A DNA stretch of 62,676 nt, taken from positions 1 to 62,676 of IMG/VR virus record IMGVR_UViG_3300023170_000025; one strand, written 5' to 3'. The notes beneath the pieces were generated by a model. The model saw only the letters and a list, made by a program, of their open reading frames with translations, was not told the origin of the DNA and searched no databases. Shown in pieces: positions 1 through 8,608 of this stretch. The stretch is from a virus. The translations under genes were made by a program, and so were the position numbers. Position 1 is the first letter of the stretch. The number at the start of each line of letters is the position of its first letter.

Positions 1-89
1 ATCCGGAAAAAGAATATATTCTCTGGCCGAATCGGTTATCAAAAGTAGAAGCCTTTGAAACACATTTAACAGATATATACAATTCATAA
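1..89 (+). CDS. C-terminal end of an unidentified protein (5' truncated)
   Basis: An open frame starting at base 3 gives 28 residues (PEKEYILWPNRL... ending THLTDIYNS) before a TAA at 87-89. The other two frames stop at bases 46-48 and 55-57. The upstream part lies outside the window, so the product cannot be named. It is followed by about 90 non-coding bases holding a promoter, so it probably ends a transcription unit. Confidence 0.5.
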   Translation, partial: PEKEYILWPNRLSKVEAFETHLTDIYNS

Positions 90-125
90 AATTATAAGTT
101 ATTTATTTTATTAGATTCTTTTTTG

Positions 126-154
126 TTTACATTTCATACAAAATGTAGTATGTT
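126..154 (+). promoter_or_regulatory. sigma70-like promoter before the SprT-like gene
   Basis: TTTACA at 126-131 and TATGTT at 149-154 are separated by exactly 17 bases. The same -35/-10 pair and spacing recur before many non-structural genes here. The -10 lies about 29 bases upstream of the preferred start at 183. Confidence 0.6.
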
Positions 155-182
155 ATAAGTGTAGGCAATGAAAGGATCTATA

Positions 183-824
183 ATGCAGATTATTAACTCA
201 CATCAGAAAGCGCTTTACAATCATCTAAAACAAAAAGGATGGAATCATGAAGTTATAAGCGCCTATCTTAAATATGAGAGAAATAAAAAATCCATTATTC
301 ATACTAAAAGAATTACTCTTGGTACAGATTCTCAAAAAACAAAAACATATAAAGCCGAATGGGCTTTTGAAGCAAAGTGTAAGAACGATATTATAGACTT
401 TGATGATTTAAAAGAAGCCGAAAAATTTATGAAACGAGTCATAAATTCAAAAACTTGGCTTCAACTTTGCGGCGGATTGGGACGTAGAATACCAATATTA
501 GAAACAAACGGGTTTCGTGGTAAAACAGCAGGACGTGCCTTTGTAAATAAGATACAGCTTTGTCCTAAAAATGGAATGAATTCATATACCTTATTACACG
601 AACTTGCACATGTGGCTGGGTATATGCATCACGATGTAGGATTTCGCATTTGCCTTCTTAAATTAGTGTCTCGTTTTATAGGTAGAAAGCCTGCTGATGA
701 ATTAAAGAAACAATTCAAAGCTCTGAAACTAAAAGTTACTATTAGTAATCATATTAAATCTCCTGAACAGTGGCTCAAAACATATGAAAGATTAGAAAAT
801 GCAAGGGCTGCTCGAGCAGCCTAA
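183..824 (+). CDS. SprT-like zinc metallopeptidase-family protein
   Basis: The protein has 213 residues. A zincin HELAH motif sits near residue 139, followed by GYMHHDVGF and a hydrophobic helix (ICLLKLVSRFIG). This is the arrangement of SprT-like phage metallohydrolases, in which the two HExxH histidines plus a later histidine bind zinc. An in-frame ATG at 168 exists, but the AAAGGA at 171-176 is well placed for the ATG at 183, which is preferred. It has its own promoter at 126-154. Substrate is unknown. The very C-terminus is Ala/Arg-rich. Confidence 0.6.
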   Translation: MQIINSHQKALYNHLKQKGWNHEVISAYLKYERNKKSIIHTKRITLGTDSQKTKTYKAEWAFEAKCKNDIIDFDDLKEAEKFMKRVINSKTWLQLCGGLGRRIPILETNGFRGKTAGRAFVNKIQLCPKNGMNSYTLLHELAHVAGYMHHDVGFRICLLKLVSRFIGRKPADELKKQFKALKLKVTISNHIKSPEQWLKTYERLENARAARAA

Positions 825-863
825 TACTTTTGTATATGGAAAGATAATGAGTATAGGTATACA

Positions 864-901
864 TTTTAGGGGTTTACAAACCATTAAAAATGTGATATGT
901 T
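864..901 (+). promoter_or_regulatory. boxed early-type promoter (TTTTAGGGG + TTTACA-17-TATGTT)
   Basis: TTTTAGGGG at 864-872 directly abuts TTTACA at 873-878. TATGTT follows at 896-901 after a 17-base spacer. It drives the HAD gene at 927. Four other copies of this boxed promoter occur in the window, one on the minus strand. Confidence 0.7.
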
Positions 902-926
902 CAAAATATAAAGAAAGGAATAAAGT

Positions 927-1514
927 ATGATTAACAATATGAATAAGATAATCTTAACAGATTGCGATGGAGTTCTCATGAACTGGGAATTTGCTTTTAA
1001 TCTTTGGATGAAACATAAAGGTTATTCAGTCGCTCCAGGTAAAGAAAATGCTTATGATATGGGCGAGCGTTATGATTTAGATAATCAAACTAAAAAATTA
1101 GTTGTTCAAACTTTTAATGAATCCGCAGCTATTGGTTTTCTACCTCCCCTACGTGATGCAATGTATTATGTAGATTTACTTCATCGTAAACATGGATTTA
1201 CTTTTCATATGATTACATCATTATCTCTTGATCCATCAGCTCAAGCTCTTCGGATTGAAAATACTAAAAAACTATTTGGTGAAACAGCATTTAGTAGTTT
1301 TTCTTTTGCAGATACTGGTGCTGATAAAGATGATGTTTTGGAACCATATAGAGATACTGGATATATTTGGCTTGAAGATAAAACAGAAAATGCCGAACTT
1401 GGAGATCGGCTCGGATTAGAAAGCATTCTTATTGAACATGGTCATAATATGAATAATAAACAATTCCCTTTAATGAAAAACTGGAGAGATTTATATGAAT
1501 ATGTCACTGTCTGA
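927..1514 (+). CDS. HAD-superfamily 5'-nucleotidase/phosphatase-like protein
   Basis: The protein has 195 residues. Near the N-terminus, IILTDCDGVLMNW carries the DxD nucleophile and acid/base pair of HAD phosphatases. HMITSL (motif II Ser/Thr) and WLEDKTEN (late acidic motif) follow at family-like spacing. GAAAGGA at 912-918 supports the ATG at 927. A role in dephosphorylating a nucleotide or other small molecule is plausible, but the substrate cannot be read. The boxed promoter upstream suggests early expression. The C-terminus overlaps the next gene by 20 bases. Confidence 0.6.
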   Translation: MINNMNKIILTDCDGVLMNWEFAFNLWMKHKGYSVAPGKENAYDMGERYDLDNQTKKLVVQTFNESAAIGFLPPLRDAMYYVDLLHRKHGFTFHMITSLSLDPSAQALRIENTKKLFGETAFSSFSFADTGADKDDVLEPYRDTGYIWLEDKTENAELGDRLGLESILIEHGHNMNNKQFPLMKNWRDLYEYVTV

Positions 1515-1707
1515 ACTATTAGTTTTAAGATCCGAGTATGAAGACTTGGCAAGAAATTTTGATGTTGCTGAGGATAAGCGTCATGGAGTTATAAATAGCT
1601 TAGAGTGGTTTAAACGATATGGTAATCGCAAAAACAGATTTAGAAATGGCTATGATAGAGCAATAGAAATATGTAATGTCATGCTGAAAGAAATTAAAAG
1701 GGAATAG
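1495..1707 (+). CDS. small charged protein, unknown function
   Basis: This gene encodes 70 residues rich in Arg, Lys and Glu and predicted mainly helical (LRSEYEDLARNFDVAEDK). It starts 20 bases inside the preceding HAD gene and ends 2 bases before the next, so it is translationally coupled. No family is recognised. Confidence 0.5.
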   Translation: MNMSLSELLVLRSEYEDLARNFDVAEDKRHGVINSLEWFKRYGNRKNRFRNGYDRAIEICNVMLKEIKRE

Positions 1708-1709
1708 GA

Positions 1710-2390
1710 ATGCCATCAAAGTCAGTCCTTATAGCACGAGCTTTTAGTAAAACAGGGGTCTTATCTACAGTTATAGATTCGGCTCCTTCCTTGTCATATG
1801 GAGATAATAATGTTTTATCTTTAATAGATTCTTCATATGTTTCAAGTAGGGCCCCGGCGGGTTATACTGATACTGACGTCTTGTTGTTAATAGATTCGGC
1901 TTATGTTACGGCTCGAGCTCCAGCCGGTGGTGGAAGTTCTATAACTACATACGCTAATCTTGCTGCCTTTCCTTCAACTGGAAATACACTTTCAGATCAA
2001 GGATATGATGAAGAAACGGATACTTTATACATATGGAACGGGACTCAGTGGCTGGATATAAATAGACAAACAGTGTTTTCTTATTACTTAGTAAATGCTG
2101 GAAATTTCACTGGACCAAAAGAAGGCACTCAAACGATAACACCTAACAACAATATTACGCTCGTTAATCTTGCGGCTTCAATAGATGCCGAGGTTGGATC
2201 CGCTGTGATATTTGATGTTGAAAAAAATGATTCTGCGGTTCAAACATTTACAATACCTTCAGGTCAAACTGAAATAAACGCAAACTTTAATTCAAACATA
2301 ACCTTTACAAACACCGATAATATATCAGTTGATATAACTTCCGGAAGCGCAAAGGATCTGGTCGTAAAAATAAACTATAAGGAAACATAA
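1710..2390 (+). CDS. fibre-like structural protein with IDSxYV repeats
   Basis: The protein has 226 residues. The N-terminal third holds two copies of a repeat of the form LLIDSxYVxxRAPAG, preceded by a related VIDSAP segment. A short Gly/Ser linker and a region with YIWNGTQWLDI, typical of fibre-associated modules, follow. The C-terminal half is Thr/Asn-rich and probably beta-structured. The IDSxYV motif also occurs in the proteins at 7159 and 14493. It is likely a virion fibre or adhesin component; its exact place in the particle is unknown. Confidence 0.55.
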   Translation: MPSKSVLIARAFSKTGVLSTVIDSAPSLSYGDNNVLSLIDSSYVSSRAPAGYTDTDVLLLIDSAYVTARAPAGGGSSITTYANLAAFPSTGNTLSDQGYDEETDTLYIWNGTQWLDINRQTVFSYYLVNAGNFTGPKEGTQTITPNNNITLVNLAASIDAEVGSAVIFDVEKNDSAVQTFTIPSGQTEINANFNSNITFTNTDNISVDITSGSAKDLVVKINYKET

Positions 2391-2392
2391 AA

Positions 2393-3763
2393 ATGGCAGT
2401 TACAGTTACAGATAACTCACTTAGTACAAACGCTAGGTATGTAGTTTATTCTGGAAGTACGGTAGCAGACGATGCTCAGACAATTCTACTTGGTATCAAA
2501 GATGCACTTGTTAATCTAGGATGGACTAAATGGGATAATGCTGGAGCAAATGCAGTGCTGGGTACAGCTGCTGATGCAAAAATCATTATGAGAAAAGAAA
2601 CTTACGATAACGCGAGTTCTGGCCACTATAAGTACATGATACTTAGGTTGAGTTCAACGGGATCGGCTCATACTCTTAAGATAGCATATGCTGCTGATCA
2701 CTCAAATAATGCGTCTTATAACAGTTGGGTAAACATAGCATATAACAGAACATCGTTTAATGACAATGAAGGCAAAGCTATTACTTTATCATTTTTATCA
2801 GGAGGATCCATTTGGATATTTGTCGAAGATCATTCTATTGTTTTTAAGTTTACGGGAACTGGATTCACTGAAGCCACTCAGGGTTCATGTTTATATTTTG
2901 GAGAGTATGAGAAAATATTTGGAGAAGCCTGTGATGCTTCTACTGGTTACATACACAATGGCGTTGCTATAGACGGAAATGATTTTGTGACTCGTACTGG
3001 AACATTTGGCTATTATAATGGTATATGGGCAAATGGGTCTTACGGTGGATCAGCCTCTGGCTATGTTGGATATGTAAATCCAAAACTAGCCGGTACCGGT
3101 GGAGGTTTTGGGTCTCAGTTTGCTTTAACAGAATATCCACAAGCAGCTGGTTCTACATATACTATTTTGCGCGCCGGTCAGGCGAATTGGAATGCTCCAT
3201 TAGCTTCGACTTCAGCCACTGATGCTGATGGTATACTTGATTATACCCGAGCACATCTGGGATGGTTAGGATGGATAGGACATGTGGCCCCGGCGCACAT
3301 ATCTAACTTAGCAACGGTAATTGATGGTTCCCAATCCCAAAGCGTTCCTCAAACGGATATGTTTACTTCTGGATATTGGAGATACACTACTACTCCAGTG
3401 GAAGAGATAGCACAATTTTTGCCCAATCCTTCTAGCCCGTCATCAATAGCTCTATATGAACCTGTGATTTCTTCTGGAACTGTTAATTATAATCATCTTA
3501 CCTCTTCCAGCGCTCATTCATATGATAGCTACAGTTCTAGTTCACAAAGAAGAGGATTTGCTATACATGGAAAGCTTTTAGGTTTTAGAATGTCTGCAGG
3601 TCAACCGCCTACTGAATCAGGGGGCTATCAGTTTTTAGATACCGGAACTATACCTTTAGACGCCGATGGTTACTATAGTGCTTCTGGTACACCTACTTCA
3701 TGTTGGGCAATTCCAATATTTAACGGTACTAGAGCAAGCGCGTGCATATGGGTTAAGAAATGA
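2393..3763 (+). CDS. putative tail/fibre structural protein
   Basis: The protein has 456 residues, begins 2 bases after the previous gene and overlaps the next by 4. Composition is rich in Gly, Ser, Thr, Tyr and Asn with few charged residues and no signal peptide, as in phage tail decorations. The N-terminus (residues 1-110) contains a segment with GWTKWDNAGANA. The family is not recognised. Its position among fibre-like genes upstream of gp13 supports a virion role. Confidence 0.5.
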   Translation: MAVTVTDNSLSTNARYVVYSGSTVADDAQTILLGIKDALVNLGWTKWDNAGANAVLGTAADAKIIMRKETYDNASSGHYKYMILRLSSTGSAHTLKIAYAADHSNNASYNSWVNIAYNRTSFNDNEGKAITLSFLSGGSIWIFVEDHSIVFKFTGTGFTEATQGSCLYFGEYEKIFGEACDASTGYIHNGVAIDGNDFVTRTGTFGYYNGIWANGSYGGSASGYVGYVNPKLAGTGGGFGSQFALTEYPQAAGSTYTILRAGQANWNAPLASTSATDADGILDYTRAHLGWLGWIGHVAPAHISNLATVIDGSQSQSVPQTDMFTSGYWRYTTTPVEEIAQFLPNPSSPSSIALYEPVISSGTVNYNHLTSSSAHSYDSYSSSSQRRGFAIHGKLLGFRMSAGQPPTESGGYQFLDTGTIPLDADGYYSASGTPTSCWAIPIFNGTRASACIWVKK

Positions 3764-4203
3764 CTTTAGCAAATAATCCAACACCTGATTCAATAGGTAC
3801 TGGGGATTTTTATTTTGATTCAGCTGGAGATATTGTTGAAGCTAATACCGATTTAGTTTCGGCTATATCTCTTTCTTCTACATCATCCACAGGATCTTTA
3901 GAATTTTCAAACATATCTTCATCCAATCCAAAAACTGGATTTAACAATACGGAAATATTAGAAGCACAATCTATAACATCAACCTCGTCTACAGGAGTTT
4001 TAGAATACGCAAACATATCTTCATCCAATCCAAAAACTGGATTTAACAACACAGATATATTTGAAATTCAATCTGTATCATCTCATACGCCTACTGCTAT
4101 TATTACACAAGCAGAAATAAAAGCAAATAATCCAATTACTGGATTCGGCACTTCTGGTGTGGATCCAAAAATAATTAAATACGAAATGACAATAAGGATA
4201 TAA
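3760..4203 (+). CDS. repeat-containing structural protein
   Basis: The protein has 147 residues and is built from about 34-residue repeats. Each has an STSSTG core followed by ANISSSNPKTGFNNT or its variant, with a degenerate third copy (KANNPITGFG). The repeats are nearly identical in DNA as well as protein. The gene overlaps its upstream neighbour by ATGA. It is likely a small beta-rich virion or fibre accessory protein, judged by composition and neighbours only. Confidence 0.5.
   Translation: MTLANNPTPDSIGTGDFYFDSAGDIVEANTDLVSAISLSSTSSTGSLEFSNISSSNPKTGFNNTEILEAQSITSTSSTGVLEYANISSSNPKTGFNNTDIFEIQSVSSHTPTAIITQAEIKANNPITGFGTSGVDPKIIKYEMTIRI
3908..4049 (+). repeat. two 40-bp direct repeats, 102 bases apart
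   Basis: Bases 3908-3947 and 4010-4049 are identical over 40 bases (starting CAAACATATCTTCATCC). The 102-base period equals 34 codons, so this is a recent in-frame duplication within a structural gene. Confidence 0.85.
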
Positions 4204-4208
4204 AACAA

Positions 4209-4505
4209 ATGTCTGAAGAATTACTTGCTACTTTAAAAGTACAAATGAAACACCTCATAGATGAAGCTTGTGATATCTATATGTTTAACATTTCAACAGA
4301 TACACACAGCAGAATTAGAATGAAAGCCGCTCAAGATTTTAATAGTAGAATTTGGCTTTTACATTTCGATGAATCAAATGCTTGGATTGCTTCAACAGGA
4401 GCTCCCGCAAATAATGCTGATCATTATACGCAGGTCGCTTTGTGGGAGAATCTTCCAGTTGAAAAAATGGTTCCTCCTGTTGAAATAAGCGAAGACTCTG
4501 CATAA
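4209..4505 (+). CDS. conserved-looking small protein, unknown function
   Basis: The protein has 98 residues, mostly helical and mildly acidic, with an aromatic segment (RIWLLHFDESNAWIAST). It lies 5 bases after the repeat protein and is the last gene before the late promoter of the neck operon. No family is recognised. Confidence 0.5.
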   Translation: MSEELLATLKVQMKHLIDEACDIYMFNISTDTHSRIRMKAAQDFNSRIWLLHFDESNAWIASTGAPANNADHYTQVALWENLPVEKMVPPVEISEDSA

Positions 4506-4531
4506 ATAACCAAAGCTTAATTATTTTTTTA

Positions 4532-4539
4532 TATAAATA
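4532..4539 (+). promoter_or_regulatory. T4-type late promoter TATAAATA
   Basis: An exact match to the T4 late promoter octamer lies 32 bases upstream of gp13 in an intergenic gap. The gp55 homologue encoded at 29246 is the expected recognition factor. Confidence 0.75.
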
Positions 4540-4570
4540 GTAGCAAATACTATTTAATAGGAAAGTTATA

Positions 4571-5326
4571 ATGGCTGCAGTTACATCAAGAGATGAATTA
4601 TCCGAATATTGTTTAAGAAGGCTTGGCGCTCCAGTTATAGAGATAAACGTTGATCCAGATCAAGTTGAAGATAGAATAGATGAAGCCCTTGAATTTTTTC
4701 AAGAGTTTCATTCTGATGCTACACTGCGTACTTATTTCAAACATCTTATAACAGAAACAGATGTAGAAAACGAGTACATTACAATGCCTAATAATATAGA
4801 CATTGTTTCTAAACTTTTTCCCGTTTCAAGTTCTAGTAATAACAGCATTGATATGTTCAGTGTTAAGTATCAAATGATGCTTAATGATATTACTGATCTT
4901 CAAAACTTTGCTGGTGATCTTGCGTATTATACTCAACTACAGCAATATTTAACTTTGATTGATATGAAGTTAAATGGTTTGCCTCAAGTACAATTTTCCA
5001 GACATCAGAACAGACTTTATATTTTTGGAGATTTTAATGATAAAGATATAAAAGCTGGAGACTATATTGTGGCTGAAGTATATCAGATAATTGATCCAGA
5101 TACACATACCAATGTTTACAATGATAAGTTTATCAAAGCGTATAGTACCGCACTTATCAAGAGACAATGGGGTGCTAATCTTTTAAAGTTTGAAGGAATG
5201 CAACTACCCGGTGGTGTGATGTTAAACGGGCGGCAGATTTATGAAGATGCAATGCAAGACATTGAAAAACTTGAAGAGAATATACGCCTAGAGCATGAAA
5301 TGCCAGCAGACTTTTTTGTAGGATAA
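4571..5326 (+). CDS. 13: neck protein gp13
   Basis: The 251-residue protein matches the T4 gp13 family. The N-terminus has a helix-rich segment (EYCLRRLGAPVIEINVD), and the C-terminal part carries KRQWGANLLKFEGMQLPGG, which I recognise from marine T4-like neck proteins. gp13 and gp14 form the head-completion/neck complex that closes the packaged head and joins the tail. It is the first gene after a late promoter and is followed directly by gp14 and gp15, the usual order. Confidence 0.88.
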   Translation: MAAVTSRDELSEYCLRRLGAPVIEINVDPDQVEDRIDEALEFFQEFHSDATLRTYFKHLITETDVENEYITMPNNIDIVSKLFPVSSSSNNSIDMFSVKYQMMLNDITDLQNFAGDLAYYTQLQQYLTLIDMKLNGLPQVQFSRHQNRLYIFGDFNDKDIKAGDYIVAEVYQIIDPDTHTNVYNDKFIKAYSTALIKRQWGANLLKFEGMQLPGGVMLNGRQIYEDAMQDIEKLEENIRLEHEMPADFFVG

Positions 5327-5329
5327 TAG

Positions 5330-6292
5330 ATGGCTCTTAATCATTATTTTAATCAGAAAGCCAAAAATGAACAAAATCTCTATGAAGATATAATCATAGA
5401 GAGTCTAAAAATATACGGTCAAGATGTATATTATTTGCCTCGTGAGATAGTAAACGAAAATGATATATTTGGTGAAGATGTCCCATCTAAATTTTCTTCA
5501 GCTTATAAAATAGAAATGTATATAGAAAATACAGAAGGATTTGACGGAGAAGGTGATCTATTTACCAAATTTGGTGTTGAAATAAGAGATGCTGCTACAT
5601 TTATAGTTTCCAGAAAGAGATGGACTAATGTAGTTGGCCAAATGAACAATAAAATAGAAAGTATTAGACCTAGAGAAGGTGATCTAATTTATCTTACTCT
5701 TACAAATAAACTATTTGAAATTATGCATGTTGAACACGAACAGCCTTTTTACCAACTAAGCAATCTTCCTACATTTAAATTAAGATGCGAGCTATTTACA
5801 TACAGTGATGAAAGACTTGATACAAACGTTGATGTAATTGATAATATAGAAAAATTAGGCTATAATCTTAAACTGCTTATGAATCAAGGTGTTGATAGTA
5901 TTAATTCTCGTTACTCATATGACTTTATGGAAGGTGAATTTGTTCAACAAACTCTATCAAATGGTAAAGTTCTCACAGCTGAAGTTCTTGAATATAATCA
6001 ACAATTAAATTATGTTGTAGTTTCTCATATAAGCACAAGTGATGGTAGCTACGGAATGTTTGTTCCTGGAACTATAACTAATACAAGAGAAAGAAATATA
6101 TCAGGTGCTCTTGCATTTGTTGGTGATTCTTCAATACAAGTTGAAAGAACACTTATTAGTATAAATGAAAATATTTACGGTGATAGTAGTTTTGCACAAA
6201 ATGATGTATTTGATACAACCGAAAATTCATTTGCATTAGATTTCCTAGACTTTTCTGAAACTAACCCATTTGGTGATCCAGAGGATTTATAA
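5330..6292 (+). CDS. 14: neck protein gp14
   Basis: The 320-residue protein is of the T4 gp14 type. The start MALNHYFNQ and the segments EQNLYEDIIIESLKIYGQDV and IRDAATFIVSRKRW are typical of marine members. It acts with gp13 at the portal vertex. It begins 3 bases after gp13 and shares its last base with the gp15 start (TAATG). The C-terminal tail is acidic and ends near NPFGDPEDL. Confidence 0.88.
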   Translation: MALNHYFNQKAKNEQNLYEDIIIESLKIYGQDVYYLPREIVNENDIFGEDVPSKFSSAYKIEMYIENTEGFDGEGDLFTKFGVEIRDAATFIVSRKRWTNVVGQMNNKIESIRPREGDLIYLTLTNKLFEIMHVEHEQPFYQLSNLPTFKLRCELFTYSDERLDTNVDVIDNIEKLGYNLKLLMNQGVDSINSRYSYDFMEGEFVQQTLSNGKVLTAEVLEYNQQLNYVVVSHISTSDGSYGMFVPGTITNTRERNISGALAFVGDSSIQVERTLISINENIYGDSSFAQNDVFDTTENSFALDFLDFSETNPFGDPEDL

Positions 6293-7143
6293 TGTTTACA
6301 TATTTTTACCATCAGAGAATAAGAAAGTCAGTAGCTTTATTTGGAACCCTTTTTAATAACATTTATGTTATTCGTAAAGATAAAACTGGAAAATCAATTA
6401 GTCAAATTAAAGTGCCTTTAGCATATGCACCAAGAGAAAAATATTTAGAAAGAATTAGAACAAATCCAGATTTAAGAAATAATTCTCAGATTGCTCTTAA
6501 ACTTCCTAGAATGTCATTTGAAATTACAAGTATTGGATATGACCCAGAAAGAAAACTTCCTAAATTAAATAATTATCATAGAGGTATTACTAATACAACA
6601 AGGGATAAGTTTTTTTCTCCAAGTCCATATCAGATTACTTTTCAATTAAATATTTTTTCTAAAAATCAAGACGATGCCTTACAAATAGTTGAGCAGATTC
6701 TTCCTTACTTTAATCCTCAATATACTATTAGTATTAAACCTTTTAATGATGCTCATTCTGATATAGTTGAAGATGTTCCTGTTACAATACAGGGTGTAAA
6801 TTTTAGTGATGATTTTGAAGGAACGCTTGAAAATAGAAGAACAATTATTTATACATTAGATTTTGGAATGTCTGTTAACTTTTACGGTCCAATTGATCCT
6901 CAATCAATTGTTCGTCGTGTGGATACTACCATACATCAAGCTGTAGATTTCAGTGTTACCGATGATCCAAAATTAGAAAGAATTATTACCACACCGAATC
7001 CTATTGAAGTTAATCCAGATAGTGATTATGGATTTGACACAACATTAGACGTATATGATAATGAACCAGAAGTTATATTATCATCACTATATGTCGAAGA
7101 TGATTATGTATTATCAGGTTATGTAGACTCTTCGGGTGCATAA
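6292..7143 (+). CDS. 15: tail completion / sheath terminator gp15
   Basis: The 283-residue protein is recognised as T4 gp15 by the start MFTYFYHQRIRKSVALFGTL and the segment VPLAYAPREKYLERI. gp15 forms the hexameric ring capping the tail tube and sheath, to which the neck binds. It is translationally coupled to gp14. A fibre-like gene follows it before gp16, where T4 has gp16 directly. Confidence 0.88.
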   Translation: MFTYFYHQRIRKSVALFGTLFNNIYVIRKDKTGKSISQIKVPLAYAPREKYLERIRTNPDLRNNSQIALKLPRMSFEITSIGYDPERKLPKLNNYHRGITNTTRDKFFSPSPYQITFQLNIFSKNQDDALQIVEQILPYFNPQYTISIKPFNDAHSDIVEDVPVTIQGVNFSDDFEGTLENRRTIIYTLDFGMSVNFYGPIDPQSIVRRVDTTIHQAVDFSVTDDPKLERIITTPNPIEVNPDSDYGFDTTLDVYDNEPEVILSSLYVEDDYVLSGYVDSSGA

Positions 7144-7158
7144 AAACAGGAGATAGAA

Positions 7159-8238
7159 ATGCCAATTGTTCTTAGAAACAGTAAAAACTCTGCTCTAACA
7201 CACTCGGAGCTTGACGGAAACTTTACGGATCTTGATACTCGAGTTAATTCAAAAGCAGATTCATCTACTATTACAGGAATAGTAGATCAAGATTATATTA
7301 GAAATAGACAGATTACATATTTGGATTCTGTTGATATTACATCAAGGATTACATCACTTATTGATTCTAATTATATACAAACAAGACAAAATACTTATGA
7401 TAATGCAGATGTTAATACTCACTTAAATCTTGGTAATGCTGCTCCTAATCAAATTCTTAGTTGGACAGGTGCAGACTTTGATTGGATTAATCAGACATCA
7501 GGAACTGGTGGAGGAATTGATTCTGCTGTAGTTATTAATATTGTAGATTCAGCATATATTCAAGCTAGACAACAGACAGCAGTAACTTATACAAATTCAG
7601 ATGTTGACACTCATCTAAACACAAGCACCGCAAGCGCAAATGAAATTTTAAGTTGGACTGGTACTGATTATGATTGGGTAGCACAGTCGGGTGGTGGTAG
7701 CGGATTGGATTCTGCGGGTGTTGCTTCTTATTTGAATGGAGGTTGGAACTTTCATCTTATTCCTGATACAAATTCTACTTATGATATCGGCAGCGCAGAA
7801 TATAAGGTAAGACACTTATATTTAAGTGATAATAGTTTATATTTCGACTCTGGTCAGACTAGTATAGGATTTGAAACTATAGGAACTAGTAAAAATCTTA
7901 AATTTAATAATAATGTAGTAAAAGAAGCATCTCATACCGAAGAAGCAGGCGGACCAGTTGATATAAGTAAAACAAACCATTTTGTTACTACAGGAGCTAC
8001 ATATGACCTTCCAAATGGAGAGTATGTAGGACAAGAATTAAAATTCTGGCATAAAACACAAGGCGGAACAAACATAGTTAGAGTGAATGTGCTTAATGCA
8101 AAATGGAGAAATGGTGGTGGAGTACTAAGTACTATTCCTAATATGTTATGGGATCAAGATAAAACAAATACTGCATGCTATGGCTGCATCTGGGATGGTG
8201 AAGCTTGGATTATTGGAGAAGGTTCATTAGGAGCATAA
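7159..8238 (+). CDS. fibre-like virion protein with DSxYIxxRQ repeats
   Basis: The protein has 359 residues. The N-terminus contains a NSKNSALTHSELDGNFTDL segment often seen at the start of marine myovirus fibres. Several repeats follow: DQDYIRNRQ, DSNYIQTRQ, DSAYIQARQ, and two LSWTG-DxDW modules (around 100 and 165). The C-terminal region (about 245-359) looks like a compact tip domain. AGGAGATAG lies upstream of the ATG. It probably forms part of the tail fibre apparatus; it sits between gp15 and gp16. Confidence 0.55.
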   Translation: MPIVLRNSKNSALTHSELDGNFTDLDTRVNSKADSSTITGIVDQDYIRNRQITYLDSVDITSRITSLIDSNYIQTRQNTYDNADVNTHLNLGNAAPNQILSWTGADFDWINQTSGTGGGIDSAVVINIVDSAYIQARQQTAVTYTNSDVDTHLNTSTASANEILSWTGTDYDWVAQSGGGSGLDSAGVASYLNGGWNFHLIPDTNSTYDIGSAEYKVRHLYLSDNSLYFDSGQTSIGFETIGTSKNLKFNNNVVKEASHTEEAGGPVDISKTNHFVTTGATYDLPNGEYVGQELKFWHKTQGGTNIVRVNVLNAKWRNGGGVLSTIPNMLWDQDKTNTACYGCIWDGEAWIIGEGSLGA

Positions 8239-8239
8239 C

Positions 8240-8608
8240 GTGAGTGAAGATAGAGTAGATGATGACTTCGAATATTCAAGAAGAACTTATTATGATCTAA
8301 TAGAAAAAGGTCAGGGTGCTCTTGAAGAGATGATGGAAGTCGCTAAGCAACTGGAACATCCCAGAGCATTTGAAGTTGTATCTGGGATGATTAAAAATAT
8401 ATCAGACGTAAATGATAGACTTATGGATCTTCATAAGAAAAAGAAAGATTATTTAAAAAAAGACGAACCTAAACAGGTTGAAGGAACAACCAATAATAAT
8501 CTTTTTGTTGGTTCTACCGTAGAACTGCAACGTATGCTTCAAGATATGAATAAAAAACAAGATAATGTAATTGATATTACGGACAGATTAAGAGATGAAT
8601 CAGAGTGA
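8240..8608 (+). CDS. 16: small terminase subunit gp16
   Basis: The 122-residue protein has a GTG start. It is acidic and helical, with the central motif EVVSGMIKNISDVNDRLMDL and a C-terminal segment LFVGSTVELQRML typical of T4-like gp16. gp16 assembles as rings that regulate the large terminase during DNA packaging. It overlaps gp17 by 14 bases, as expected for this pair. Confidence 0.88.
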   Translation: MSEDRVDDDFEYSRRTYYDLIEKGQGALEEMMEVAKQLEHPRAFEVVSGMIKNISDVNDRLMDLHKKKKDYLKKDEPKQVEGTTNNNLFVGSTVELQRMLQDMNKKQDNVIDITDRLRDESE

